A DNA stretch of 64,000 bases from Longispora sp047121295. GTDB lineage: Bacteria; Actinomycetota; Actinomycetes; Mycobacteriales; Micromonosporaceae. Position 1 is the first letter of the stretch; every line of letters starts with the position of its first letter. The position numbers and the translations under genes are program-made. The stretch covers positions 7,006,001 to 7,070,000 of the forward strand of contig NZ_CP139447.1 in the NCBI RefSeq assembly GCF_047121295.1, read 5' to 3'. The notes below the pieces were generated by a model, which searched no databases, was not told the origin of the DNA, and was given only the letters and a program-made list of their open reading frames with translations. Shown here one piece after another: positions 7,561 through 16,020 of this stretch.

Positions 7561-8903
7561 CACTCGCGACCGCCCCGCCCACCCGACCACTGGAGCGCCC
7601 CCGGGCGCCCCGGTGGCTCCCGCTCCCCCCGGCGTGGCCCGTGCTCGGCCTGCTCGCGCTCTACCCGCTGTGGTGGGCGCTCGGCCTCGGCGTCCTGATC
7701 TTCCCGCTGATGGCGCTGCCGATGGGCTGGTGGCTGCTGCGGAACCGGCCCATCCAGGTACCCCCCGGATTCGGTCTGTGGTTGCTCTTCCTCCTCGCGG
7801 TCCTGGGCAGCGTCATCGCGCTCGGCTACCAGCCGGCGGGCACCCTGCCGGGCGGCTTCGTCGGCCGGCTGCCCGGGGTCGGCTTCCGGGTGATCGAGTA
7901 CTCGTCGCTGACCGTGCTGCTGCTCTACATCGGCAACCTGCCCCGGGCCGTGCTGCCGCAGAAACGGATCGTGGCGCTGCTCGGCTGGCTGTTCGTCGTC
8001 ACGGTCGGCGGCGGGCTCCTCGGCGTGTTCGCCGGACACTGGGAGTTCAGCTCCCCGGTGGAGATGCTGCTCCCGCACAAGCTACGCAGCATGGGCTTCA
8101 TCAAGTCCCTGGTGCACCCGGCCGCCGCGCAGGTGATGGACGTGTTCGGCGGGATGGACATCCCCCGACCGGCCGCGCCCTGGGGCTACACCAACACCTG
8201 GGGCAACAACTACTGCCTGCTGGTCGGCTTCTTCGTCATCTGGGCGTTCGCCACCAGGCGCCGCTGGCTGGCCGGCACGCTGCTCGTCGTGTCCGTGCTG
8301 CCGGTCGTCTACTCGCTCAACCGGGGCCTGTGGATCGGCCTCGGCGTGATGGCGCTCTACCTGGCCGCCCGGCTCGCCGCCCAGGGCCGGCTGTGGCCGC
8401 TGTTCGGGCTCGCGGCCACCACGGCCGTCGTCGCCGTGCTGCTCGCCGCCAGCCCGCTCGGCGACCTGGTCAACGCCCGGGTCGAGCACGGCAAATCCAA
8501 CGACGTCCGGATGTACGTCACCCTCGAAGCCCTCAAGGGCCTGCCCGAGTCCCCGCTGATCGGCTTCGGCTCGACCCGCAACACCTCGGGCGGGCGCAAC
8601 TCGATCGCGGTCGGCAGCACGTCGGACTGCGAGCGGTGCGGCAACTTCACCCTGGGCGGCAACGGTCAGCTCTGGCAGACCCTGTACGCGCACGGGATCA
8701 TCGGCACCCTCGCCTACTTCGGCTTCTTCGGCTACGGCATCTGGCGGTTCCGCCGGGACCGTACCGCGATCGGGCTCGTCTGCTCGGCCTGTCACGTCGT
8801 CAGCTTCTCGGCGATGTTCTGGTACAACGCGCTGGTCACCCCACTGGCGTTCCAGCTGCTGGCCTACGCGCTGCTGTGGAGGAACACCCATGCCCACGAA
8901 TAA
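7557..8903 (+). CDS. O-antigen ligase/polymerase-like (Wzy-like) membrane protein
   Basis: The 448-residue protein is dominated by about ten hydrophobic segments. The first is LPPAWPVLGLLALYPLWWAL, and others include WLLFLLAVLGSVIALGY and LLGWLFVVTVGGGLLGVFAG. It has a large polar loop in the second half containing GYTNTWGNNY and IGFGSTRNTSGG, a layout shared by Wzy/WaaL/RfaL-type proteins. Such proteins polymerise lipid-linked repeat units or transfer finished polymer outside the membrane. The GTG start at 7557 overlaps the preceding stop by four bases, and the gene's own end overlaps the next start by 14 nt. Polymerase is more likely than ligase because a flippase and a Wzz-like protein are in the same operon, but sequence alone cannot separate them. 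Confidence 0.8.
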   Translation: MTLATAPPTRPLERPRAPRWLPLPPAWPVLGLLALYPLWWALGLGVLIFPLMALPMGWWLLRNRPIQVPPGFGLWLLFLLAVLGSVIALGYQPAGTLPGGFVGRLPGVGFRVIEYSSLTVLLLYIGNLPRAVLPQKRIVALLGWLFVVTVGGGLLGVFAGHWEFSSPVEMLLPHKLRSMGFIKSLVHPAAAQVMDVFGGMDIPRPAAPWGYTNTWGNNYCLLVGFFVIWAFATRRRWLAGTLLVVSVLPVVYSLNRGLWIGLGVMALYLAARLAAQGRLWPLFGLAATTAVVAVLLAASPLGDLVNARVEHGKSNDVRMYVTLEALKGLPESPLIGFGSTRNTSGGRNSIAVGSTSDCERCGNFTLGGNGQLWQTLYAHGIIGTLAYFGFFGYGIWRFRRDRTAIGLVCSACHVVSFSAMFWYNALVTPLAFQLLAYALLWRNTHAHE

Positions 8904-10089
8904 CGCGCCGGCGGCCCTGACCGCCTCGGACTCCTCGCTGCGGGCCGCGTACCTCACCGAGGTGCTCGGGCTGCTCTACCCGTCCGACGACGGGGCGGCG
9001 ATCGAGTACCTGGTGGTGCCCGACGCGCGCCGGCCCCGGCTCCTGGTGCCCGCCGACGACCGCAGGCTGGCCGCCGCGGCCGTCCGCAGATACGCCGAGC
9101 CCACCTCGCGGCTGGCCCGGCTCAAGCGGGACGCCGTGGTCGCCGCGCTGCGCACCGGCGCCTCGGGCCTGCTGCTCCGCGACCGGGTCACGGTCGCCGG
9201 CCACGGCGGGATCGACGCGCACCTGTGCGAGGCGCTGGGCCAGCACGTCCGGGTCAGCGTGCACATCGGACCGGCCCGGGCCAACCGCAAGCCGGTGCTG
9301 CAACTGCTGGCGCCCGGCGGTACCACGGTCGGGTTCGTGAAGCTCGGCGTCAACGAGCTGACCCGCCGGCTGGTCCGCGCCGAGACCAACGCGCTGAAGT
9401 CCCTGGCCTGCGCCGGGCTGTCCCTGATCACCACCCCGACGGTGCTGCACGGCGGGGTGTGGCGCGGGCACGAGGTGCTGGTCCAGTCCGCGCTGCCGAT
9501 CTGGCGGCCCCGGTCGGCCGTCCGGGCCCGGCTGAACCCGGCGATGCGGGAGCTGGCCGAGGCGTTCGGGGTGACCCGGTGCCGGCTGGCGCAGAGCGAG
9601 TACCGGGGCCGGCTCACCACCCGGCTCGGCACGGTCAAGGTCTCCGACGACGGCCGGGTCCTCGAACGCGCCGCCGCCGAGCTCCTCAAGCGCGCCGGCA
9701 GCGCACAACTGTCCTTCGGGGCCTGGCACGGCGACTGGACCCCGTGGAACATGGCCGCCCTGGCCGACACGCTGCTCGTCTGGGACTGGGAACGGTTCTG
9801 CACCGGGGTGCCCGTCGGCTTCGACGGCGCGCACTACGCCCTCCAGGCCGCCATCGTCACGGCCGGCCGGGAACCGGCCACCGCCGTCGACCACGTGATC
9901 GACAACGCGCCGGCGCTGCTCGCCCCGTTCGGGGTGGGGGCCGCCGCCGCCCGGATCACGGTGCTCCTCTACCTCGTGGACCTCGCCACCCGGTACCTGA
10001 CCGACCGCCAGGCGGAGGCCGGCGCCCGACTCGGGGTGCTCGGCACCTGGCTACTGCCGGCGCTGGTCCGCCGGGTTTCTCACCTATAG
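8890..10089 (+). CDS. Aminoglycoside phosphotransferase-fold kinase in polysaccharide operon
   Basis: The 399-residue cytoplasmic protein carries the APH/choline-kinase catalytic signature near residue 280, AWHGDWTPWN (HGDxxxxN). It is followed about 15 residues later by LLVWDWERF, the metal-binding Asp position. The N-terminal 130 residues do not match anything I recognise. GGAGGAACACCC before the ATG is a good ribosome site, and the start lies inside the end of the Wzy-like gene. Its setting between polymerase and sulfotransferase suggests a small-molecule or sugar substrate rather than an antibiotic; the substrate is unknown. Confidence 0.78.
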   Translation: MPTNNAPAALTASDSSLRAAYLTEVLGLLYPSDDGAAIEYLVVPDARRPRLLVPADDRRLAAAAVRRYAEPTSRLARLKRDAVVAALRTGASGLLLRDRVTVAGHGGIDAHLCEALGQHVRVSVHIGPARANRKPVLQLLAPGGTTVGFVKLGVNELTRRLVRAETNALKSLACAGLSLITTPTVLHGGVWRGHEVLVQSALPIWRPRSAVRARLNPAMRELAEAFGVTRCRLAQSEYRGRLTTRLGTVKVSDDGRVLERAAAELLKRAGSAQLSFGAWHGDWTPWNMAALADTLLVWDWERFCTGVPVGFDGAHYALQAAIVTAGREPATAVDHVIDNAPALLAPFGVGAAAARITVLLYLVDLATRYLTDRQAEAGARLGVLGTWLLPALVRRVSHL

Positions 10090-10098
10090 GAGAGGGTC

Positions 10099-10968
10099 GT
10101 GGACTCACACAAGGTCCCAGAAAAGGTCAAACAGTTGGTGCACTTCGGTTCCCGGTCGCTCGGCCGGGCCACCGCGAACGCCCGACTGTTGCCGTCGTTC
10201 CTGCTGTGCGGGGGGCAGCGGTGCGGCACGACGTCGCTGTACCGGGCGCTCGCCGGGCACCCGGCCATCCTGAAGGCGGTGCTGCACAAGGGCGTGCACT
10301 ACTTCGACACGTCCTACCACCAGGGCTTCTCCTGGTACCGGGGCCACTTCCCGCTCCGGGTCAGCGCCAAGCGCGTCGAGTCCCGGGTCCGGGTGCCCGT
10401 CCAGACGTTCGAGTCCAGCCCGTACTACATGTACCACCCGCACGCCGCCGAGCGGATCGCCCGCGACCTGCCCGACGTGAAGCTCGTCGTCCTGGTCCGC
10501 GACCCGGTCGAGCGCGCCTACTCCCAGCACGCGCACGAGCTGGCCCGGGGCTTCGAGCACATCGAGGAGTTCACCGAGGCCGTGGACCTCGAACCGTCCC
10601 GGCTGTCCGGCGAGGCCGAGCGGCTGCGCACCGACCCGACCTACTACTCCTTCTCGCACCAGCACCACGGCTACCTGGCCCGGGGCCGGTACGTGGAATA
10701 CCTCGAACGCCTCGCCGACATCTTCGGCCGGGACCGGATCCACGTCGTCGACAGCCACGACTTCTTCACCACCCCGCAGCCCGTCTTCGAGGAACTGCTC
10801 GGCTACCTCGGTCTGCCGTGGCTCGGCGACCCGCCGTTCGAGCAGCACAACGCGCGGCCCCGGTCGACGATGCCGGAGTCGGTCCGCGACGCGCTCGACG
10901 CGTACTTCGCCCCCCACGACGAACGCCTCGCCCGGTGGCTCGGCTGGGTGCCGTCCTGGCGACGATGA
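10099..10968 (+). CDS. PAPS-dependent sulfotransferase
   Basis: The 289-residue protein has the two PAPS-binding motifs of the sulfotransferase superfamily. The 5'-phosphosulfate loop is at about residue 36 (LLCGGQRCGTTSLYRAL) and the 3'-phosphate motif at about residue 130 (VVLVRDPVERAYSQH). The later FEQHNARPRSTMP region resembles heparan or carbohydrate sulfotransferases of Pfam Sulfotransfer_1. It would move sulfate from PAPS to a hydroxyl on a glycan or lipid. The GTG at 10099 follows a strong ribosome site (AGGAGAGGG). Its stop overlaps the next gene's ATG (ATGA). Its place inside a polymerase/flippase operon points to a polysaccharide or its lipid-linked repeat as acceptor, by inference. 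Confidence 0.9.
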   Translation: MDSHKVPEKVKQLVHFGSRSLGRATANARLLPSFLLCGGQRCGTTSLYRALAGHPAILKAVLHKGVHYFDTSYHQGFSWYRGHFPLRVSAKRVESRVRVPVQTFESSPYYMYHPHAAERIARDLPDVKLVVLVRDPVERAYSQHAHELARGFEHIEEFTEAVDLEPSRLSGEAERLRTDPTYYSFSHQHHGYLARGRYVEYLERLADIFGRDRIHVVDSHDFFTTPQPVFEELLGYLGLPWLGDPPFEQHNARPRSTMPESVRDALDAYFAPHDERLARWLGWVPSWRR

Positions 10969-12503
10969 CAGTCCTCTCACAGGCGGGAGCCCGGGACCGC
11001 GCCGACCTCGGTCGCGTGGCCCGGGGCGGCGTCCTCAACCTGGCCGGTGCCGGCTACGCGGGCCTCACCGGCTTCGGCGTCACCTGGCTCGTCGCGCGCG
11101 GCCTGTCCCCCGCCGACGCCGGGCTGTTCTTCGCGTCCACGGCCGCGTTCACGGTCGCCGTCACCGTGGCCAAGCTCGGCACCCCCACCGGCCTGGTGTA
11201 CTGGCCCGCCCAGCTCCGCGACCGGCCACACCTGCTCCGGGGCATGCTCCGCGCAGCCCTGAGCCCCGTGGCCGTCGCCGCCGTCGTCCTGGCGGCCGCC
11301 CTGTGGGCCACCGGCCAACTCGGCGCGCTGATCCTCTTCCTCCCGCTGGCGGCGCTCACCGACAGCCTGCTCGCCGCGACCCGGGGGTTCCGCAAGCCCC
11401 GCCCCACCGTGCTCTACGACAAGCTGCTCCGGCCGACGCTGCAGCTCGGCGCGCTGGGCCTGGCCCTGTGGCTGGCCCCCGGGTCGCCGGGCGTGTTCAC
11501 CGTGGCGTGGGCGTGGGCGTACCTCCCGGTGATCTTCCTCGCGTGGCAGGCGCTGCCGGCCCTCCCGCCCGCCGGACCGGGCACCGTCGCCGGGCCGTTC
11601 TGGCGGTTCACCGGGCCGCGCGCCCTGGCCAGCGTCGCCCAGCAGGCCCTGCAACGGGTGGACGTCATCCTGCTCGCCGCGCTGGTCACCTTCACCCAGG
11701 CCGCCTACTACGCGGTCGCCGGCCGGTTCGTCATCGTCGGCCAGCTCGCCAACCAGGCGCTCGCCTACAGCGTCCAGCCGCAGCTCGCCGAGCTCCTCGC
11801 GGCCGGCGACCGCCCGGCGGCCCGGGCCCTCTACCAGTCGGCCACCGGCTGGGTGATCCTGCTGTCCTGGCCGGTGTACCTGCTCGCCGCCGTGTTCGCC
11901 CCGCTCTACCTGCGCCTGTTCGGCGCGGAGTACCGGGCGGCCGGCGGGGTGGTCGTCATCCTCGCCGGGGCCATGATGGTCGGCTCCGGCTGCGGCATGG
12001 TCGACTCGGTACTCGCGATGGCCGGCCGGACCAGCTGGAACCTGCTCAACGTGCTCGCCGCCCTCGGCGTCAACATCGGCCTCGACCTGCTGCTCATCCC
12101 GGGTCACGGCGCGGTGGGCGCGGCCTGCGGGCTCGCCGGGGCGGTGCTCACCAACAACCTCGTGCCGCTCGCCCAGCTCGGCTGGGGGCTCGGCCTGCAC
12201 CCGTTCGGCCGGGGCACGGTGCTGGCGGCGCTGCTGGCCGCGACGTGCTTCGGGGCGGTCCCGCTCGGGGCCGTGGCCCTCCTGGGCCGGGGTTCCCTGG
12301 GCCTGGCCGCCGCCCTCGGGGTCGGTGGCGCCCTCTACGGCGCCGGCTGCTGGCGGCTGCGTCGGCCGCTGGCCCTGCCGACCGGCGGCGCGGCCCGGCT
12401 CCGCGACCTGCTGGCGTCCGTCCGGGGCCTGCCCGGCGTCCCGTCGGCCGGTGCCGCCGCGCGGCTCCGTCGTCTCATCCGCTCCCTGCGCCGGAAGGTG
12501 TGA
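10965..12503 (+). CDS. Wzx-like polysaccharide flippase (MOP superfamily)
   Basis: The 512-residue integral membrane protein has about 12-14 hydrophobic segments and the overall look of Wzx/RfbX proteins. The N-terminus (GGVLNLAGAGYAGLTGFGVT) and the second half (VIVGQLANQALAYSVQPQ; AGAMMVGSGCGMVDSVLAMAG) are typical of oligosaccharide-lipid flippases. Known members move undecaprenyl-linked repeat units across the cytoplasmic membrane. The ATG overlaps the sulfotransferase stop (ATGA), so translation is coupled. The C-terminal 40 residues are basic and cytoplasmic. With the Wzy-like and Wzz-like genes it completes the membrane part of a Wzx/Wzy pathway. Confidence 0.87.
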   Translation: MTVLSQAGARDRADLGRVARGGVLNLAGAGYAGLTGFGVTWLVARGLSPADAGLFFASTAAFTVAVTVAKLGTPTGLVYWPAQLRDRPHLLRGMLRAALSPVAVAAVVLAAALWATGQLGALILFLPLAALTDSLLAATRGFRKPRPTVLYDKLLRPTLQLGALGLALWLAPGSPGVFTVAWAWAYLPVIFLAWQALPALPPAGPGTVAGPFWRFTGPRALASVAQQALQRVDVILLAALVTFTQAAYYAVAGRFVIVGQLANQALAYSVQPQLAELLAAGDRPAARALYQSATGWVILLSWPVYLLAAVFAPLYLRLFGAEYRAAGGVVVILAGAMMVGSGCGMVDSVLAMAGRTSWNLLNVLAALGVNIGLDLLLIPGHGAVGAACGLAGAVLTNNLVPLAQLGWGLGLHPFGRGTVLAALLAATCFGAVPLGAVALLGRGSLGLAAALGVGGALYGAGCWRLRRPLALPTGGAARLRDLLASVRGLPGVPSAGAAARLRRLIRSLRRKV

Positions 12504-12508
12504 CCCTG

Positions 12509-13585
12509 ATGCGCCGTCTCCTCCTCGCCACCGCCCTCGTGCTGTCCGGCTGCACTGCCGCCTCCCCCGCCGAGCCGGCCCCGGACCTGGTGCCAGCGGC
12601 CCTGCAGCCCTCCGGCCCGGTCACCCTCCCGGACCGGGGCGCGCTGGTCGGCGCGTGGGTCCGGCCCACCGACTACACCGACCTGGCCCGCACCGAGGCG
12701 GTCACCGGCCTCGAGAAGGAACTCGGCCGCCCCCTGGACATCGTGCACGTCTACCACAAGTGGACGGACGACCTGGTCGACCCGGCCGACCGGGCCTTCG
12801 TCAGGTCCGGCGCGACCCTGATGATCTCCTGGGCCGGCGCCGACACCAGAATGGTCACCTCCGGCAGGCTCGACCCGGAGATCACGGCCCAGGCCGAGCG
12901 GGTGAAAAACCTGAAAAAGCCGATCCTTCTCCGGTACCGCTGGGAGATGGACCGCCCGAACCTCCGCGCCCAGATCTGGTCCTCCGAGGACTACATCGCG
13001 GCCTGGAAACACGTCCGCGCGGTGTTCGCCGCAGCCGGGGCCGCCAACGTCTCCTGGGTGTGGTGCCCCACCGCCGAGGGCTTCCAACGCGGCGACGCCG
13101 GCTCGTTCTACCCCGGCGACGAGTCGGTGGACTGGACCTGCGTGGACGCGTACACCTCGGCGTCGTTGAAGCCCCTCGCCGAGGTCACCGCCCCGTTCCT
13201 CACCTGGGCGGCGGCCCGGCCGAAACCGGTGATCATCGGGGAGTACGGCATCTCCCGGAAGTTCACCCCCGCGCAGCGCGCGTCCTGGATGCTCGACGCG
13301 GGCAAACTGTTCGAGGGCACGCCCCGCATCAAGGCGGTCTCCTACTTCAACTCCGACCCGGACGGCAACGACCGCGCACACCAGTACGCGTTCGACCCGC
13401 CCACCCTGGCAGCGTTCAGGACAATGGCCACCCAGGACCACTTCCACCGGCCTCGACACCCGTCGCCCTCCCCGTCGGCATCCCGGTCCCGCCAGCGCCC
13501 GTCCTCCCGCCCGGAGCCCTCGGACTCCCCTCCACCGTCGCCCACGCTCCCGTCACCGTCACCCTCGTCGTCGCTGTCACGGTGA
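12509..13585 (+). CDS. GH26-like glycosidase lipoprotein
   Basis: The 358-residue protein opens with a short signal peptide and lipobox LSGC (Cys about residue 14). The body resembles the GH26-like domain of the lipoprotein at 4063-5994: candidate acid/base Glu in LLRYRWEMD (about 146), the stretch FYPGDESVDWTCVDAY, and a candidate nucleophile in IIGEYGI (about 244). A Ser/Pro/Arg-rich low-complexity tail of about 45 residues closes the protein. The ATG lies 5 nt after the flippase stop, with GGAAGGTG as ribosome site. As the last gene of the operon it probably acts on the polymer outside the membrane; the substrate is unknown. Confidence 0.8.
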   Translation: MRRLLLATALVLSGCTAASPAEPAPDLVPAALQPSGPVTLPDRGALVGAWVRPTDYTDLARTEAVTGLEKELGRPLDIVHVYHKWTDDLVDPADRAFVRSGATLMISWAGADTRMVTSGRLDPEITAQAERVKNLKKPILLRYRWEMDRPNLRAQIWSSEDYIAAWKHVRAVFAAAGAANVSWVWCPTAEGFQRGDAGSFYPGDESVDWTCVDAYTSASLKPLAEVTAPFLTWAAARPKPVIIGEYGISRKFTPAQRASWMLDAGKLFEGTPRIKAVSYFNSDPDGNDRAHQYAFDPPTLAAFRTMATQDHFHRPRHPSPSPSASRSRQRPSSRPEPSDSPPPSPTLPSPSPSSSLSR

Positions 13586-13601
13586 GCCGGCCCACGGCCG
13601 T

Positions 13602-13955
13602 TCACGACACGTTGATCCGCCACAGCTCCCATCCGTCGGAGGCGTGCTGGGCAATGTAGGTGTGGTCCGGATCCAGCGACTCGTCCCCGTGCAAAGTCGG
13701 CACCGAGACCACAGTGTGCCCGACCCGCAGCAGGCGGTAGGTGTGGCCGGCCTCGGTCCACGCGCCGCCCGTGACGGTCCAGGTCACCCCGTCGTGCACC
13801 AGCCCGTAACTCTCGCCAGGCACCAGCCAGTAGGCGTACACCCCGTCCCCGTCGATGGCCTGGTCGTCGTGAAGACACAGGCTGATCACCCGATGCAGCC
13901 CGTCGACCTCGTGCGTGTCGATGGTCCCCAGCGCGGTGGCGGTTAGCGGAACCAC
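13602..13955 (-). CDS. Hypothetical protein (117 aa) coupled to the ECF sigma factor
   Basis: I do not recognise this protein. It starts at a GTG (13955) preceded by GGGAGG with good spacing, and overlaps the last 13 nt of the sigma factor gene, so the two are almost surely co-translated. The frame stays open further upstream, but that part lies wholly inside the sigma gene and is arginine-rich, as expected of a shadow. The protein is soluble-looking, with no membrane segment, and acidic: motifs include DGVYAYWLVPGESYGLVHDG and a C-terminal HASDGWELWRINVS. Position after an ECF sigma suggests a regulatory or target role, but it does not look like a zinc-binding or membrane anti-sigma factor. 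Confidence 0.65.
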   Translation of the reverse strand: MVPLTATALGTIDTHEVDGLHRVISLCLHDDQAIDGDGVYAYWLVPGESYGLVHDGVTWTVTGGAWTEAGHTYRLLRVGHTVVSVPTLHGDESLDPDHTYIAQHASDGWELWRINVS

Positions 13956-14485
13956 TCCAACCTCCCGGCCAGTTCCCGACACGCCCGCCCCTGCAATGCC
14001 TTCGTCGCCCCGATCCCGCGCCCGAGGCGGCCGGCAGTCTCGGCGACGGAGTACCCGTCGAGGAATCTCAACGTCAGACACTCCCGCTGCGGCCCTGCCA
14101 GCCGGGCCACCTCCCGCCGGATCGCGCCCAGCCGCTCGCGCGCGATGACCCGCTGCTCAGGGCAAGCGCCGGGATCGCCCAGCTCCGGCACCTCCCCGGT
14201 GACCTGGACCCGCTGCCGCCACCCCGACTTCGCGTGGTCGAGCACGAGATTCCGTGCGATCGTCACCAGCCAAGCCCCGGGATCCCGCCCGGTCTCGGCA
14301 TAGCGCCCGATTGCCCGCAGCGCCCGGACAAACGTCTCCGACGTCAGATCCTCGGCGGTGCCGCGATCCCCAACCCGCCTGACGACAAACCCGAAAACCA
14401 TTTCCTGGTACCGCAGGTAGAGCTCCCCGAACGCCTCCCGGTCCCCTGCGGCGGCAAGCGCCACCAACTCTGTCGCGATCGTCAC
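13943..14485 (-). CDS. ECF-type RNA polymerase sigma factor
   Basis: From the GTG at 14485 (GGGAG ribosome site 8 nt upstream) the protein is 180 residues, normal for the family; the frame extends 31 codons further upstream without a better start. Region 2 is visible as FGELYLRYQEMVFGFVVRRV followed by TAEDLTSETFVRALRAI. Region 4 is visible as QRECLTLRFLDGYSVAETAG, the helix-turn-helix for the -35 element. It directs RNA polymerase to a specific promoter set. No membrane anti-sigma gene is adjacent; a 117-residue unknown protein overlaps its end. A palindrome at 14552-14568 in the divergent region to the XRE gene is a candidate control site. Confidence 0.9.
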   Translation of the reverse strand: MTIATELVALAAAGDREAFGELYLRYQEMVFGFVVRRVGDRGTAEDLTSETFVRALRAIGRYAETGRDPGAWLVTIARNLVLDHAKSGWRQRVQVTGEVPELGDPGACPEQRVIARERLGAIRREVARLAGPQRECLTLRFLDGYSVAETAGRLGRGIGATKALQGRACRELAGRLEWFR

Positions 14486-14551
14486 CAACCGACTCCCTTC
14501 GTATGGCCCTGCCACCGAGGGTGCCGGCCGGACAAGGGACGCAAAAGTCTC

Positions 14552-14577
14552 CTTGCAGACCCTGCAAGCGTCTTGCA
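14552..14577. promoter_or_regulatory. Candidate operator between sigma factor and XRE regulator
   Basis: A perfect palindrome CTTGCAG-ACC-CTGCAAG (14552-14568) is followed by a further CTTGCA half-site at 14572-14577. It lies in the 154-nt region between the two divergent regulatory genes and could control both. The binding protein is unknown; the XRE protein is one candidate. Confidence 0.45.
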
Positions 14578-14639
14578 CAGTCCGTAAGCGAACCGCGACG
14601 ATGAGATGCCCACACGGCTTCAGGTGAGAGGCTTCGACA

Positions 14640-15998
14640 GTGGCTGACCCGTTGCCCGGCTGGACCCTCGTGCCGGCCGCCGAGCGGGCGTGCGTGACCC
14701 GGCGCTACGGCGTCCTGGTGAGGATGGCCCGCACCGCTGCCGGGCTCACTCTCGACGAGGCCGGCGCGCTCGCCGGCTACTCCGCGTCCACCCTGTCCAG
14801 GATCGAGCGCGGCAAACAACCGCTCACCGACGTCACCCGACTCCGACAGTTGGCGAAGGTTTTCGGCATTCCCCTGCACCTGTTCGGACTGACGGAGAGC
14901 ATGGACAAGGCACCGAACCGGACCCCTGCCGTTAGAGTGATCTCTGACGCCTGTCCGGAGGGTGATGAGTCGATGCGCAGACGGCAACTGTTGACCGGCA
15001 TCGCTGCCGCTACCGCCGCCTCCCTGGTCCCCAGCGGCGAGGCCCAGGCGCTGCCCTCAGGCACCCGGATCACCGGCGCCCTCGAGTCGATGCTGTTCCA
15101 ACCATCAACCTCACAGCCGGCCCCGGCACCCGTCTCAGAGCTCAGGTCTGCGATCGCAGCTGGGTGGACGAACCTTCAGGCCGCGCGCTACACCCGCGTC
15201 ATCGACGCACTGCCCAGCCTTATCGGTGCCGCCGAGGCGACCCGGGACGCGAGCGGCGTCGACGCCCGGTGCGGGGCTGCCGCACTGGTAGCTTCCGCCT
15301 ACAACCTGGCCACCGAGGTGCTGGTCAAGCTGCATGAGAACGGCATGGCCTACGCGACCGCCGACCGGGCGACGCAGGCAGCACGACAAGCGGACGATCC
15401 GATGATCACGGCTGAGACGGCACGTCAGGCTGCGATCGTCCTCCGCCGCACCAGGCATCGGGACGGCGCACAGCAGCTCGTGCTGAACACCGCCCATCGG
15501 CTCGACTCCGACACCGGCCTCCGTGACCCCGCCCAGGCAGGCCTGTATGCGCAACTCCTGGCGACCGCCTCCTATACCGCCTCGCTCAGGGGTGACGGAG
15601 CCTCCGCCTGGAGCCTGATCCAGGAGGCAGGCGCGGCGGCGAGTCGAGTACAGAGTGGCGGCTTCGGTGGCATGGACATCGCCCTCTACAAGATTGGCAT
15701 CGCCCGGGCCCTCGGTGACTACGGCGCAGCGGCCACGTTCAGCCGCGCCGTCAATCCGGCGCTGATCTCGACCCCGGAGCGACGGGCCCGCTACTTCGAG
15801 GACGCGGCCCTGGCGTTCCACGGCTGCGGCGACCGCACCGCCACCTACCGGGCCCTCCTCGCGGCGGAGTCCTGCGCGCCCGAGGAAGTGCGTTACCGCC
15901 CGTGGGCGCAGCGCGTCACGACCAGCCTCCTCAACGACGCCCGCAGCAGCCGTCTGCCGGGTCTCCGCGAGTTCGCCGGCCGCGTCGGCGCGGCCTGA
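14640..15998 (+). CDS. XRE-family helix-turn-helix regulator with C-terminal helical repeat domain
   Basis: The 452-residue protein has an N-terminal Cro/C1-type HTH (about residues 20-75: MARTAAGLTLDEAGALAGYS followed by ASTLSRIERGKQPL). The rest is alanine-rich and helical, like the TPR-type sensor domains of large actinobacterial XRE regulators. Between them, at about residues 112-135, is MRRRQLLTGIAAATAASLVP, which resembles a Tat signal peptide but is internal. Similar stretches occur in this regulator class, so export is not implied. The GTG start at 14640 has GGTGAGAGG upstream. It diverges from the ECF sigma gene and converges on the rrn terminator. The signal and targets are unknown. 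Confidence 0.82.
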   Translation: MADPLPGWTLVPAAERACVTRRYGVLVRMARTAAGLTLDEAGALAGYSASTLSRIERGKQPLTDVTRLRQLAKVFGIPLHLFGLTESMDKAPNRTPAVRVISDACPEGDESMRRRQLLTGIAAATAASLVPSGEAQALPSGTRITGALESMLFQPSTSQPAPAPVSELRSAIAAGWTNLQAARYTRVIDALPSLIGAAEATRDASGVDARCGAAALVASAYNLATEVLVKLHENGMAYATADRATQAARQADDPMITAETARQAAIVLRRTRHRDGAQQLVLNTAHRLDSDTGLRDPAQAGLYAQLLATASYTASLRGDGASAWSLIQEAGAAASRVQSGGFGGMDIALYKIGIARALGDYGAAATFSRAVNPALISTPERRARYFEDAALAFHGCGDRTATYRALLAAESCAPEEVRYRPWAQRVTTSLLNDARSSRLPGLREFAGRVGAA

Positions 15999-16020
15999 TC
16001 CACAGGGGAACGCGGAAATG

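Noticed and set aside
8890..10089. Aminoglycoside resistance gene
   Set aside because: Only the general kinase fold is shared; the operon context is polysaccharide synthesis and the N-terminal part differs.
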